NCBI GenBank assembly: GCA_009784355.1 | Contig: WRBU01000058.1 | Span: 1 to 7,135, forward strand | Direction of reading: 5' to 3' | From: Defluviitaleaceae bacterium | GTDB lineage: Bacteria > Bacillota > Clostridia > Lachnospirales > WRAX01 | DNA: 7,135 nucleotides | Shown: in pieces, positions 1 through 6,113 of the stretch | How positions within the stretch are numbered: position 1 is the stretch's first letter | Layout: every line of letters starts with the position of its first letter | Notes under the pieces: model-generated | The model's input: the letters and a program-made list of their open reading frames with translations, nothing else | The model's database searches: none | What the model was told of the DNA's origin: nothing | Made by a program: the position numbers and the translations under genes

Positions 1-615
1 CATAGCGAAGTAGGCAAGCTCCTCTGCAAAGTTTTCCCCGTTTAGGTACTCGACATTATACCAAATATCGTCCCAATCACCACCCATACTATAAAAGCGC
101 ACAGGCACAGTTTCCAAAGGGTGATGGCGCGGTGCCCAGTGGCTATTATCAGGCTGCCAAGGGTCTCTCCAACCAGCCCACCCAAATGGGGAATAACTGA
201 GCAAGTCTATTGATATTTCGTCATTCCACAGCCAAAAACTAAAAATTGCTTCCATTGTATAAATTGTGTCTGTGTGCGCACAATGCCAATGTCCGCTGAC
301 TAAAATACGATTTTTAGGAAGCATTACAAAGCCTTCGGGTGAGTTTAGCTCCACAGCTTCGTCAAAAACTTGTCTCAGCCTGTTTGGTGCTTCTTCCAAA
401 ACGCGTTGTATCGCACGATAATGCATGTCATCAAATTCTTCTGCTTCCAAAGTTTCATGCAAAAGCATTAACTGACTAACATTTTCCTGCGAATTGACAA
501 GGTTTTGACGGAGTACGTTGTTTTGTCGTATAAATATCGCACAAAACACAATCAAAGCCGCGATAATTATAGATAACACTCCGATTGTAATATACTTGGC
601 TTTTGCTTGGCTCAT
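1..615 (-). CDS. Unrecognised membrane-anchored protein, 3' end beyond the window edge
   Basis: This reading frame is open from an ATG at 613-615 to base 1 (205 codons, no stop), so the C-terminus lies outside the window. Residues 8-29 form one hydrophobic helix after a short Lys-containing N-terminus, which suggests a signal anchor with the rest of the protein outside the cytoplasm. Residues 30-90 are polar, acidic and probably helical, possibly a short coiled coil. From about residue 105 the protein is rich in Trp, His and aromatic residues (for example GHWHCAH at 108-114 and a Trp-rich stretch at 146-160), like a folded extracytoplasmic domain. I recognise no family. The start lies 10 bp after the tdh stop, and the weak Shine-Dalgarno GGTAGGG overlaps that stop. 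The gene is therefore probably co-transcribed with tdh, although nothing in it points to threonine metabolism. The reading frame is well supported; the function is unknown. Confidence 0.72.
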   Translation of the reverse strand, partial: MSQAKAKYITIGVLSIIIAALIVFCAIFIRQNNVLRQNLVNSQENVSQLMLLHETLEAEEFDDMHYRAIQRVLEEAPNRLRQVFDEAVELNSPEGFVMLPKNRILVSGHWHCAHTDTIYTMEAIFSFWLWNDEISIDLLSYSPFGWAGWRDPWQPDNSHWAPRHHPLETVPVRFYSMGGDWDDIWYNVEYLNGENFAEELAYFAM

Positions 616-625
616 AGTTACTACC

Positions 626-1669
626 CTACCAGCTCAACACAGTTTTAATTGCTTCGCCGTTTATTACAGCTTGGAAGGCTTTGTCAAAATCTGCGTAGTT
701 AAAGTCGTGAGTAACAGTTTTTGCAATATGTTTATCAAGCCCATTTTGAAGCATTGCGGTCATTTTATACCACGTGTCGTACATTTCACGCCCGTAAATG
801 CCTTTTAAAGTAATCATTCGGAAAATGATTTTGTCCCAGTCAAGCACGGGGTTGTCGGCAAAAATTCCAAGGATGGCTATTTTTCCGCCATTTGCCATAT
901 TGTCAACCATATCCGCAAAGGCTTCTGGGTTGCCGCTCATTTCAAGCCCCACGTCAAAGCCCTCTTTCATACCTAAACGCTTTGCTACATCACTAATTTT
1001 TTCGTTTTTAACATTTACTGTTGCTGTTGCGCCAAGCTCCATAGCCATTTTAAGCGGAGCATCACGGCGGGCAGTAACAACAATATTGCGTGCGCCAGCC
1101 ATTTTTGCAACAGGGATAGACATTAGCCCAATAGGGCCAGCACCCGTGATAAGCACGTCTTCGCCCAAAAGAGGGAAAGAAAGAGCGGTATGAACGGCGT
1201 TTCCAAGAGGGTCTTGAACGGAAAGAACCTTTTCGTCAATGCCGTCAGGACAAACCCAAATATTGCTGGCAGGAATGGCGGCATATTCGGCAAAAACACC
1301 ATTGATGTTTACGCCAATGCCCACTGTTTGGCGGCAAAGATGCTGTGAGCCTGTGATGCACCAACGGCATATACCGCAAACTACATGCCCTTCACCGCTT
1401 ACAAGCTGACCAACTTCAAGCCCCTTTACATTTTCGCCAACTTCAACGATAGTGCCTACATATTCATGCCCAATAATCATCGGGGTTTGTATAGTGCGCT
1501 GTGCCCAAGCGTCCCATTTATAAATGTGTACGTCTGTTCCGCAAACGCTTGTTTTACGCATTTTTACAAGCACGTCATTTTTGCCGCAGGTCGGCACTGG
1601 CACGTCTTGTACTTCCAAACCGCCGTATTCAGGACGAACTTTTACAATCGCTTTCATAGTTTTGCTCAT
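626..1669 (-). CDS. tdh: L-threonine 3-dehydrogenase (zinc-dependent MDR family)
   Basis: Oxidises L-threonine to 2-amino-3-ketobutyrate in the cytoplasm, the first step of threonine breakdown to glycine and acetyl-CoA. The 347-residue product closely resembles E. coli Tdh (341 aa) along its whole length. Catalytic zinc-site residues are C43 (in SVCGTDVHIY, with T45 and H48) and H68-E69 (GHEYVG). The structural zinc lobe has C98, C101, C104 and C112. The DPLGNAVHTA segment at 153-162 and the Rossmann loop GAGPIG (176-181) are intact. The ATG at 1667-1669 is preferred because GGAGGG lies 6 nt upstream (1676-1681). The frame stays open to 1876, but that extension would cross the gene's own promoter. 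Oddity: the end of the second Rossmann strand reads A200-R201-R202 instead of Asp/Glu, which suggests NADP use. The usual partner kbl (2-amino-3-ketobutyrate CoA ligase) is not adjacent in the visible sequence. Confidence 0.95.
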   Translation of the reverse strand: MSKTMKAIVKVRPEYGGLEVQDVPVPTCGKNDVLVKMRKTSVCGTDVHIYKWDAWAQRTIQTPMIIGHEYVGTIVEVGENVKGLEVGQLVSGEGHVVCGICRWCITGSQHLCRQTVGIGVNINGVFAEYAAIPASNIWVCPDGIDEKVLSVQDPLGNAVHTALSFPLLGEDVLITGAGPIGLMSIPVAKMAGARNIVVTARRDAPLKMAMELGATATVNVKNEKISDVAKRLGMKEGFDVGLEMSGNPEAFADMVDNMANGGKIAILGIFADNPVLDWDKIIFRMITLKGIYGREMYDTWYKMTAMLQNGLDKHIAKTVTHDFNYADFDKAFQAVINGEAIKTVLSW

Positions 1670-1699
1670 TGGTAACCCTCCAAAAAGTGTGATACGACA

Positions 1700-1728
1700 A
1701 TTATATAACAAACTCCGCATTTGCGCAA
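1700..1728 (-). promoter_or_regulatory. Sigma-A-type promoter for tdh
   Basis: Read on the minus strand, TTGCGC (1723-1728) is followed by a 17-bp spacer and a perfect -10 TATAAT (1700-1705). The predicted start is near 1693, giving a leader of about 24 nt that contains the GGAGGG Shine-Dalgarno. The -35 is only a partial match and sits inside the palindrome TTGCGCAA (1721-1728), a possible regulator contact. A 7-bp inverted repeat (GATACGA 1691-1697, TCGTATC 1735-1741) brackets the promoter. Confidence 0.7.
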
Positions 1729-1751
1729 GAACTTTCGTATCTAGTATAGGG

Positions 1752-1780
1752 TTGCAATTTATCCAAGGTTGGGGTACAAT
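1752..1780 (+). promoter_or_regulatory. Sigma-A-type promoter for pepD
   Basis: TTGCAA (1752-1757), a 17-bp spacer and TACAAT (1775-1780) match 4/6 and 5/6 of the sigma-A hexamers. The predicted start is near 1787, just upstream of GGGAGG (1798-1803). It is divergent from the tdh promoter; the two -35 elements are 23 bp apart and do not overlap. Confidence 0.65.
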
Positions 1781-1811
1781 TAAGGCATTATGAAATTGGG
1801 AGGTATAAGTG

Positions 1812-3266
1812 ATGGCTGTTTTGGCAAACTGTAAGCCGCAGGATGTATTTAAATATTTTGAAATGATATGCGGCATACCGCATGGGTCGTGGAACGAAAA
1901 AGCGTTAAGTGATGCCCTTTTAGCATGGGCAAAGGATTTGGGGCTTGAAGCTCACCAAGATGATATGTGGAATTTGATTATTAAAAAACCTGCTACGGCT
2001 GGGTATGAAAATAGCCCAGCAGTTATTTTACAGGCGCATATAGACATGGTTTGTGAAAAAAATGCCGATGTAGAATTTGACTTTGACACACAAGGCATTG
2101 ATATTTATATTGACGGGGATTTTGTAAAAGCCCGTGGAACCACCCTTGGCGGCGACAATGGTATTGGCGCAGCTATGGGAATGGCTGTGCTTGCTGATAA
2201 TACATTGCAGCATCCAGCTATTGAACTGGTATTAACCACTGTTGAAGAAGCGGGTATGGATGGTGCAAAAGCTATTGATGCCAGCCTTTTGAAAGGCAAA
2301 GTTTTTATCAATATTGATAATAGCGATGAAGGTATTTTTATAACGGGCTGCGCTGGCGGAGCAAGGATAAATCTTGCCTTGTCTGTGGAGTGGGCGGCTT
2401 TGCCAACGGGCGATTTTGTCTGTTGTGAAATTTTTGTTGGCGGCTTAAAAGGCGGGCATAGCGGTATGGATATTCATTTGGAAAGAGGGAACTCCAATAA
2501 ATTGCTTGTGAGGGCACTGCACGGCTTATCTGTGCCGTTTTATATTAGTGAAATTGGGGGCGGGTCAAAAGACAATGCAATCCCAAGAGAAGCATGGTCA
2601 AAAATTTATGTTGCTAATGACGACAAAGGCACATTTTTAAGCGAAATTGCTACTCTTGAAGCTATTTTGCAAAAAGAATACAGCACCACAGAGCCAGAGC
2701 TGAGTTTACAGACAAAAGCAGGGGATGTCAAAAACTGCTGCGAAAAAGTATTTTCAGAAGGCACTCAAAAATCACTCATAAATTTGCTTTTGTCAATACC
2801 AAGTGGTATTGAGCATTACAGCGCAGATGTGGCTGGGCTGGTCGAAACCTCTAATAACATGGGGGTTATTCGTATGGAGAATGATAAAATTGTTATTACA
2901 AATGCGGTACGCTCTTCGGTAGAAACCCGCAAACACGCCATTTGTAGCCGTATAGTGGGCATTGCAAAAGCAATGGGCGCAGATGCTGTTGTTACAGATG
3001 GCTACCCTGGATGGCAGTATGCCCCAATTTCCCCAATCCGTGATACTTTTGTGGATATTTGGACGAAAAAATTTGGCAAAGCCCCAAAAACAATGGCAAT
3101 TCATGCAGGACTTGAATGCGGCGTATTTGCCGAAAAGCTGACGGGTCTTGATATGATATCATTTGGACCAGATATATTTGACCTGCATACGCCAGACGAG
3201 CGTGCGTCCATTTCAAGCACCGAGAGGTGCTACGAATTTTTGAAAGACGTGCTTGAACAACTATAG
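1812..3266 (+). CDS. pepD: Aminoacyl-histidine dipeptidase (Xaa-His dipeptidase, M20C)
   Basis: Cytosolic di-zinc peptidase that hydrolyses dipeptides such as Xaa-His for amino acid recovery. The 484-residue product has the usual family length. Expected metal and catalytic residues are all visible: H76 and D78 (QAHIDMV), bridging D115 (LGGDNGIG), E145-E146 (TVEEAGMDG), D169 (FINIDN) and H459 (DLHTPDER). The PepD signature IHAGLECG lies at about 430-437. The central portion (about 200-390) matches the lid/dimerisation domain of M20 enzymes. GGGAGG (1798-1803) lies 8 nt before the ATG at 1812. A GTG at 1809 is in frame and would add one residue, but spacing favours the ATG. The gene has its own promoter and a terminator at 3384-3409. 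Oddity: the TAG stop (3264-3266) lies inside the left end of an inverted-repeat element that seems to have inserted in the last codons. Confidence 0.95.
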   Translation: MAVLANCKPQDVFKYFEMICGIPHGSWNEKALSDALLAWAKDLGLEAHQDDMWNLIIKKPATAGYENSPAVILQAHIDMVCEKNADVEFDFDTQGIDIYIDGDFVKARGTTLGGDNGIGAAMGMAVLADNTLQHPAIELVLTTVEEAGMDGAKAIDASLLKGKVFINIDNSDEGIFITGCAGGARINLALSVEWAALPTGDFVCCEIFVGGLKGGHSGMDIHLERGNSNKLLVRALHGLSVPFYISEIGGGSKDNAIPREAWSKIYVANDDKGTFLSEIATLEAILQKEYSTTEPELSLQTKAGDVKNCCEKVFSEGTQKSLINLLLSIPSGIEHYSADVAGLVETSNNMGVIRMENDKIVITNAVRSSVETRKHAICSRIVGIAKAMGADAVVTDGYPGWQYAPISPIRDTFVDIWTKKFGKAPKTMAIHAGLECGVFAEKLTGLDMISFGPDIFDLHTPDERASISSTERCYEFLKDVLEQL

Positions 3267-3365
3267 CGAACGCACCTCGAAACAGTGAATGCAAGCCATG
3301 AAATATCGATGTTTCACCGATTTTCGGGGCGCAGTCATTCGCTGATTGAGAGGACGTTCGCTATA
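3262..3365. repeat. MITE-like inverted-repeat element at the 3' end of pepD
   Basis: The ends are perfect 11-bp inverted repeats: TATAGCGAACG (3262-3272) and CGTTCGCTATA (3355-3365). The arms remain partly complementary inward. CCTC (3275-3278) pairs with GAGG (3350-3353), and CAGTGAATG (3283-3291) pairs with CATTCGCTG (3336-3344) with one G-T pair. The core holds a near-perfect 18-bp palindrome (TGAAATATCGATGTTTCA, 3299-3316) and a small hairpin CCGA-TTT-TCGG (3317-3327). No open reading frame fits inside. TA at both outer edges is compatible with a TA target duplication, as made by IS630/Tc1-type transposases that could act in trans. Seen: the repeat structure. Inferred: mobility. The alternative is a structured 3' UTR or small RNA. 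Confidence 0.65.
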
Positions 3366-3383
3366 AAATAACTACGTACCTGC

Positions 3384-3409
3384 AAAGGCGGCATCAGCCG
3401 CCTTTTTTT
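3384..3409 (+). terminator. Intrinsic terminator downstream of pepD
   Basis: The stem GGCGGC (3387-3392) and GCCGCC (3397-3402) has an ATCA loop and is followed by seven T residues (3403-3409). An AAA before the stem can extend it into the T run. The reverse strand has only a run of As before the stem and a short TTT after it, so it should work mainly for plus-strand transcription. It separates pepD from the sporulation operon. Confidence 0.88.
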
Positions 3410-3440
3410 GTCAAAAGTTTTTCTGACAAGAGGTGTAAAA
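3407..3440 (+). promoter_or_regulatory. Putative Spo0A binding boxes upstream of spoIIGA
   Basis: TTTGTCAAA (3407-3415) matches the published 0A-box consensus TTTGTCRAA at every position. A weaker reverse-strand site lies at 3422-3430 (7 of 9 positions). A third, with core TGTAAAA (6 of 7), lies at 3434-3440 next to the -35. Spo0A~P activates spoIIG in Bacillus from boxes in a comparable upstream position. The first box overlaps the T run of the pepD terminator, so part of its match could come from the T-rich context. Occupancy is inferred. Confidence 0.55.
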
Positions 3441-3474
3441 TTTACAAAAAATAGCAATAGTGGTCTTGTATAAT
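3441..3474 (+). promoter_or_regulatory. spoIIG-type promoter with 22-bp spacer
   Basis: TTTACA (3441-3446) and a perfect -10 TATAAT (3469-3474) are separated by 22 bp, far from the standard 17. The Bacillus subtilis spoIIG promoter is known for the same 22-bp spacing and needs Spo0A~P to fire. The -35 is the right half of the perfect palindrome TGTAAA-A-TTTACA (3434-3446). The predicted start (+1) is 3481, the A of the spoIIGA ATG. A weaker alternative, TTGTCA (3408-3413) to TAAAAT (3436-3441), also has a 22-bp spacer and would leave a leader of about 33 nt. Confidence 0.62.
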
Positions 3475-3480
3475 TGACGC

Positions 3481-4353
3481 ATGGACATTGAAATTTACGC
3501 TGATATGGTGTTTTTGGTGAATTTTGTGGTAAACACAGCGGTTTTGGGGCTTGCAAATGCATTGTGCAAGCGTCGGGCAAAGATATGGAAGTTACTTTTA
3601 GGCGGAGCAACGGCAGCATTGTTTTATACGGTGCTGATTTTTACCCCATTGCAGCCGTTTTTAAATGTTTTTACATCGTTTGTTGTGTTGTCGCCTGCGG
3701 TGGTGATTGCGCACGGGGTAAAAGGATGGCGGCGTTTTGGCGTAGACCTTGCCGTGGCTTATGTCTGTGCTTTTGCCCTTGGCGGACTGGCTTTGGTCGT
3801 TATGAATATTTTTACAAACCCTATGTCAACAGCCGTCACATTTGCAACGCCAATAAATCTTATTATATCAATTTTGCTGGCTTTTGGGGGGATAAAATTC
3901 GTGCGGCACTATATGGCAAAAAAAGCCATGAGTAAACAGCATTTTTGCAACATAACCATACATTTAAATGATAAAAAAACAACACTCACAGCTTTGATGG
4001 ACACAGGCATGACATTAATAGAGCCTATTGGACAAAACCCCGTCATTATAGCCGAAATCGATGCGCTACATGAGGTTTTGCCGTTAGAAATTATTAGGCT
4101 GTATGAAAATAAGCAGCAAGATGACCTAGAAGCAGTTGCCGCTGCCTTTGAATTTGCGGGACTGCACACAAAAATGCGCATAATACCATTTAAAAGCATA
4201 GGGAAACAAAGCGGGTTGATAGCGGGCTTTAAGGCAAATGTTGTACAGGTTGAAGAAAAGTTACATACGAATATTGTGATAGGAATTTGCGATTTTAAAC
4301 TAGATGAGCAGGGCGAATATTCCGCATTAATGGGGGCTGATGACATTGATTAA
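3481..4353 (+). CDS. spoIIGA: Sigma-E processing aspartic peptidase SpoIIGA
   Basis: Membrane-embedded protease of the sporulation septum that removes the pro-peptide of sigma-E in the mother cell after a forespore signal. The product is 290 residues; the B. subtilis protein is 309. The N-terminal half has about five hydrophobic segments (roughly 8-28, 33-54, 58-80, 86-112, 122-141), the expected membrane domain. The cytoplasmic half holds the aspartic protease motif [14 protein letters not shown] with the catalytic Asp at D174. Family members usually read DTGN, and here the Asn position is Met177. [19 protein letters not shown] (233-251) is another family-typical segment. The N-terminus [15 protein letters not shown] aligns with SpoIIGA starts, supporting the ATG at 3481. 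No Shine-Dalgarno precedes it, and the predicted transcription start coincides with the ATG. The gene overlaps sigE by 14 bp, so protease and substrate are made together. Confidence 0.93.
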   Translation: MDIEIYADMVFLVNFVVNTAVLGLANALCKRRAKIWKLLLGGATAALFYTVLIFTPLQPFLNVFTSFVVLSPAVVIAHGVKGWRRFGVDLAVAYVCAFALGGLALVVMNIFTNPMSTAVTFATPINLIISILLAFGGIKFVRHYMAKKAMSKQHFCNITIHLNDKKTTLTALMDTGMTLIEPIGQNPVIIAEIDALHEVLPLEIIRLYENKQQDDLEAVAAAFEFAGLHTKMRIIPFKSIGKQSGLIAGFKANVVQVEEKLHTNIVIGICDFKLDEQGEYSALMGADDID

Positions 4354-5080
4354 GTTAACAAGTGCTATCAAAAGTTTTTTTGCAAGACTGCGAGGCATTT
4401 TTTTGAAACGAAAAAAAGGCTCGGTGTATTATATTGGTGGAAACGATGTATTGCCGCCGCCGTTAAAATCTGATGAAGAAGCCCATTTTTTAAAAGTTTT
4501 TGGGGATGGCGGCAAAGATTCGTCCAAAGCAAAAGATATTCTTATAGAGCGCAATTTGCGCCTTGTGGTATATATTGCCCGTAAATTTGAAAACACGGGG
4601 CTAAATGTGGAAGACCTTATAAGTATTGGCACAATAGGGCTTATTAAGGCGATAAACACATTTAAAACGGATAAAAAAATAAAGTTGGCTACATATGCTT
4701 CACGCTGTATTGAAAATGAAATTTTGATGTATTTGCGCCGTAATGCCAAAACAAAAACAGAGGTTAGCATTGACGAGCCGCTTAATGTGGACTGGGACGG
4801 CAACGAGCTTTTATTGTCCGATATTTTAGGTACAGATGTGGACATCATTTATCGTGATATTGAAGACGAAACCGACCGTCAAATGTTGTATCTTGCCCTA
4901 GAAAAACTTACAAGCCGCGAAAAAAACATTGTGCAAATGCGTTTTGGTATTGGTGGGGACGGTGAAGAAAAGACTCAGAAGGAAGTGGCGGATATGATGG
5001 GCATAAGCCAATCTTATATATCTCGTTTAGAAAAAAAGATTATTGTGCGGTTGCGCAAAGAAATGAGTAAATTTGTATAA
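4340..5080 (+). CDS. sigE: RNA polymerase sporulation sigma factor sigma-E precursor
   Basis: Early mother-cell sigma factor, made as inactive pro-sigma-E and activated by SpoIIGA cleavage. The 246-residue product matches the B. subtilis protein (239 aa) very closely. A basic, amphipathic pro-region (about 1-29) leads into YYIGG (30-34), near which cleavage is expected. The PPPL motif is at 39-42. Region 2 runs over [21 protein letters not shown] and the following residues (about 67-135, with core-binding and -10 recognition helices). The linker [17 protein letters not shown] spans 145-161. Region 4 with its HTH ([22 protein letters not shown], about 211-232) completes it. GGGGG (4332-4336) precedes the gene. 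The ATG at 4340 is only 3 nt away, while a TTG at 4346 would have 9-nt spacing and give a pro-region closer in length to Bacillus, so the exact start is uncertain. sigG, the common next gene, is absent. Confidence 0.96.
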   Translation: MTLIKLTSAIKSFFARLRGIFLKRKKGSVYYIGGNDVLPPPLKSDEEAHFLKVFGDGGKDSSKAKDILIERNLRLVVYIARKFENTGLNVEDLISIGTIGLIKAINTFKTDKKIKLATYASRCIENEILMYLRRNAKTKTEVSIDEPLNVDWDGNELLLSDILGTDVDIIYRDIEDETDRQMLYLALEKLTSREKNIVQMRFGIGGDGEEKTQKEVADMMGISQSYISRLEKKIIVRLRKEMSKFV

Positions 5081-5088
5081 TCGGCCGT

Positions 5089-5114
5089 AAAGACGGTTTA
5101 TAGCCGTCTTTTTT
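5089..5114 (+). terminator. Intrinsic terminator of the spoIIGA-sigE operon
   Basis: The stem AAAGACGG (5089-5096) and CCGTCTTT (5104-5111) has a 7-nt loop, and six Ts run from 5109 to 5114. The stop codon of the convergent metalloprotease gene (5098-5100, minus strand) lies in the loop, so the hairpin is shared by both transcripts. In the minus direction only three Ts follow the stem, so termination there should be weaker. Confidence 0.85.
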
Positions 5115-5733
5115 GTGTTCTTGAGGTAATTTTGATTTCATCTATTGGGATGCCGTTTATATACTGCTTTATCTCGTTTTGTAACCCGTTAAGGCGGTAT
5201 TTTACGGCGGTTTCACCCACCAAATATTGAGCGGAAAGACGAGCGATTACAGCGTCGTGGGCAGCTTCTGGTGGAAGTCTTTCGTAAAGCTCGTCGTGTA
5301 AGTGTGAGTAATTAGGGATAAAACTCTGATAAGGCATTAAAAATTGGGCGGCACCTTCATTCGCTTGCCATTCTAAATGATTTTTTTGGTCTTGGTCGCA
5401 CCAAAAATATTCTGCGCCATGAAACCAATAATGAATAAGCTCATGCATACAGTCAAAATTCTTGCCAAGGTGGCTGCGGCGGCTGTTTAGACCTATTGTA
5501 GTACAATTTCTTCCTTTGTACAAAATCCCGCAAATAATAGCGTCTTCAAAGTCTATATAAATGATTTGTGGGTTAATGCAAACTTCCATAACCAATTTTA
5601 AAGAGTCCATGCGATAATTTGGTGAACCAAAATTAAGCCCAATTTCGCGGGCTTTTAGACTTAATTCTTCATATAGTCTTGCTTTGGAAAGATAAATAGC
5701 GGTATTGTTGCTATTTTGCATCAAAGCTGTCAT
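5098..5733 (-). CDS. ImmA/IrrE-family metalloendopeptidase (M78)
   Basis: Predicted cytoplasmic zinc protease of the ImmA/IrrE family, 211 residues. Such proteins typically cleave the XRE-type repressor encoded next to them, relieving repression after a stress or cell-density signal. The zinc motif HELIH is at 97-101 (ligands H97 and H101, catalytic E98). The family's second motif EWQANEGAAQFLMP follows at 121-134 and supplies E121 as the likely third ligand. The C-terminal part (about 160-185) has the helical, HTH-like pattern usual after the catalytic core. The start at 5733 overlaps the upstream repressor gene by 23 bp. An ATG at 5721 would overlap by 11 bp; neither has a good Shine-Dalgarno, so translational coupling is likely. 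The gene converges on sigE and ends inside its terminator loop. Family assignment is firm; the repressor as substrate is inferred from the gene pairing. Confidence 0.88.
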   Translation of the reverse strand: MTALMQNSNNTAIYLSKARLYEELSLKAREIGLNFGSPNYRMDSLKLVMEVCINPQIIYIDFEDAIICGILYKGRNCTTIGLNSRRSHLGKNFDCMHELIHYWFHGAEYFWCDQDQKNHLEWQANEGAAQFLMPYQSFIPNYSHLHDELYERLPPEAAHDAVIARLSAQYLVGETAVKYRLNGLQNEIKQYINGIPIDEIKITSRTQKRRL

Positions 5734-6061
5734 CTCTTTCTTTTGCTTTTGCTAAAAAGTCTATCATAGCTTGCAAATCTTTCGGGCTTATGCCTTTGCT
5801 CTTTGCCTCTTGTGCAATGCGGTAATAGGCTTGCTCCATAGCAAGACCTTCTTCGGTTACTGCGTAGCGCACCTCTGAATGTGCAAGTAAATAATCAATA
5901 CTGCATCCAAAAATTTCTACAAGTTTTGTTATATTTTCTTTGTCAGGGTCGTGTACGCTACGCTCCCAATTTGACAATGTAGCTTGGGACACGCCAAGCA
6001 TCCCTGCAAGCTGAGCCTGCAAAAAGCCTTTTTCTTCCCGCAATTCCTTAATTCTGTTCAC
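5711..6061 (-). CDS. XRE-family HTH repressor (ImmR-like)
   Basis: Small DNA-binding regulator, 116 residues from the GTG at 6059-6061. Residues 1-57 form a Cro/C1-type HTH: MNRIKELREEKGFLQAQLA, then LGVSQATLSNWERSVHDPD with the recognition helix. FGCSIDYLLAH follows. The remaining half is polar and helical, suited to dimerisation or to cleavage by the partner protease. The GTG is chosen because AGAGGG (6071-6076) lies 9 nt upstream and the product then begins as XRE proteins usually do. A TTG at 6091 would add ten unconserved residues and cover the Shine-Dalgarno. It overlaps the downstream ImmA/IrrE gene, the ImmR-ImmA arrangement of ICEBs1-type elements and many prophages. It is divergent from the HTH-yjbQ pair and probably represses that promoter and its own. 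The target is inferred. Confidence 0.9.
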   Translation of the reverse strand: MNRIKELREEKGFLQAQLAGMLGVSQATLSNWERSVHDPDKENITKLVEIFGCSIDYLLAHSEVRYAVTEEGLAMEQAYYRIAQEAKSKGISPKDLQAMIDFLAKAKERDDSFDAK

Positions 6062-6084
6062 AAAATCACGCCCTCTTAAAATAT

Positions 6085-6113
6085 TTGACAAAATGACTTT
6101 AATATTATATAAT
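6085..6113 (+). promoter_or_regulatory. Perfect consensus sigma-A promoter for the HTH-yjbQ pair
   Basis: TTGACA (6085-6090), a spacer of exactly 17 bp and TATAAT (6108-6113) match the sigma-A consensus at all 12 positions. The predicted start is near 6120, giving a leader of about 46 nt. A promoter this strong, facing away from an XRE repressor, usually needs a repressor to silence it. Confidence 0.85.

Noticed and set aside
798..1193. Plus-strand open frames inside tdh (798-1193, 1385-1675, 1524-1793)
   Set aside because: They are antisense to a strongly conserved gene, lack Shine-Dalgarno sites and family resemblance, and look like shadows of tdh codon usage.
1670..1876. N-terminal extension of tdh to an ATG at 1876 (416 aa)
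   Set aside because: The extra 69 residues do not resemble Tdh, would overlap the pepD start and cross tdh's own promoter. The ATG at 1669 has GGAGGG at ideal spacing.
3262..3365. Inverted-repeat element read as a bidirectional terminator
   Set aside because: No T run follows either arm, and a standard terminator lies 20 bp downstream. Terminal symmetry and the TA flanks fit an inserted repeat better.
3909..4346. Minus-strand open frames antisense to spoIIGA and sigE (3909-4346, 4429-4848)
   Set aside because: They mirror conserved sporulation genes, with Ser/Ile-rich composition typical of antisense shadows and no ribosome site.
6062..6091. TTG start at 6091 for the XRE gene
   Set aside because: It adds ten unconserved residues encoded by the leader and the Shine-Dalgarno AGAGGG. 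The GTG at 6061 starts the conserved HTH and has 9-nt spacing.
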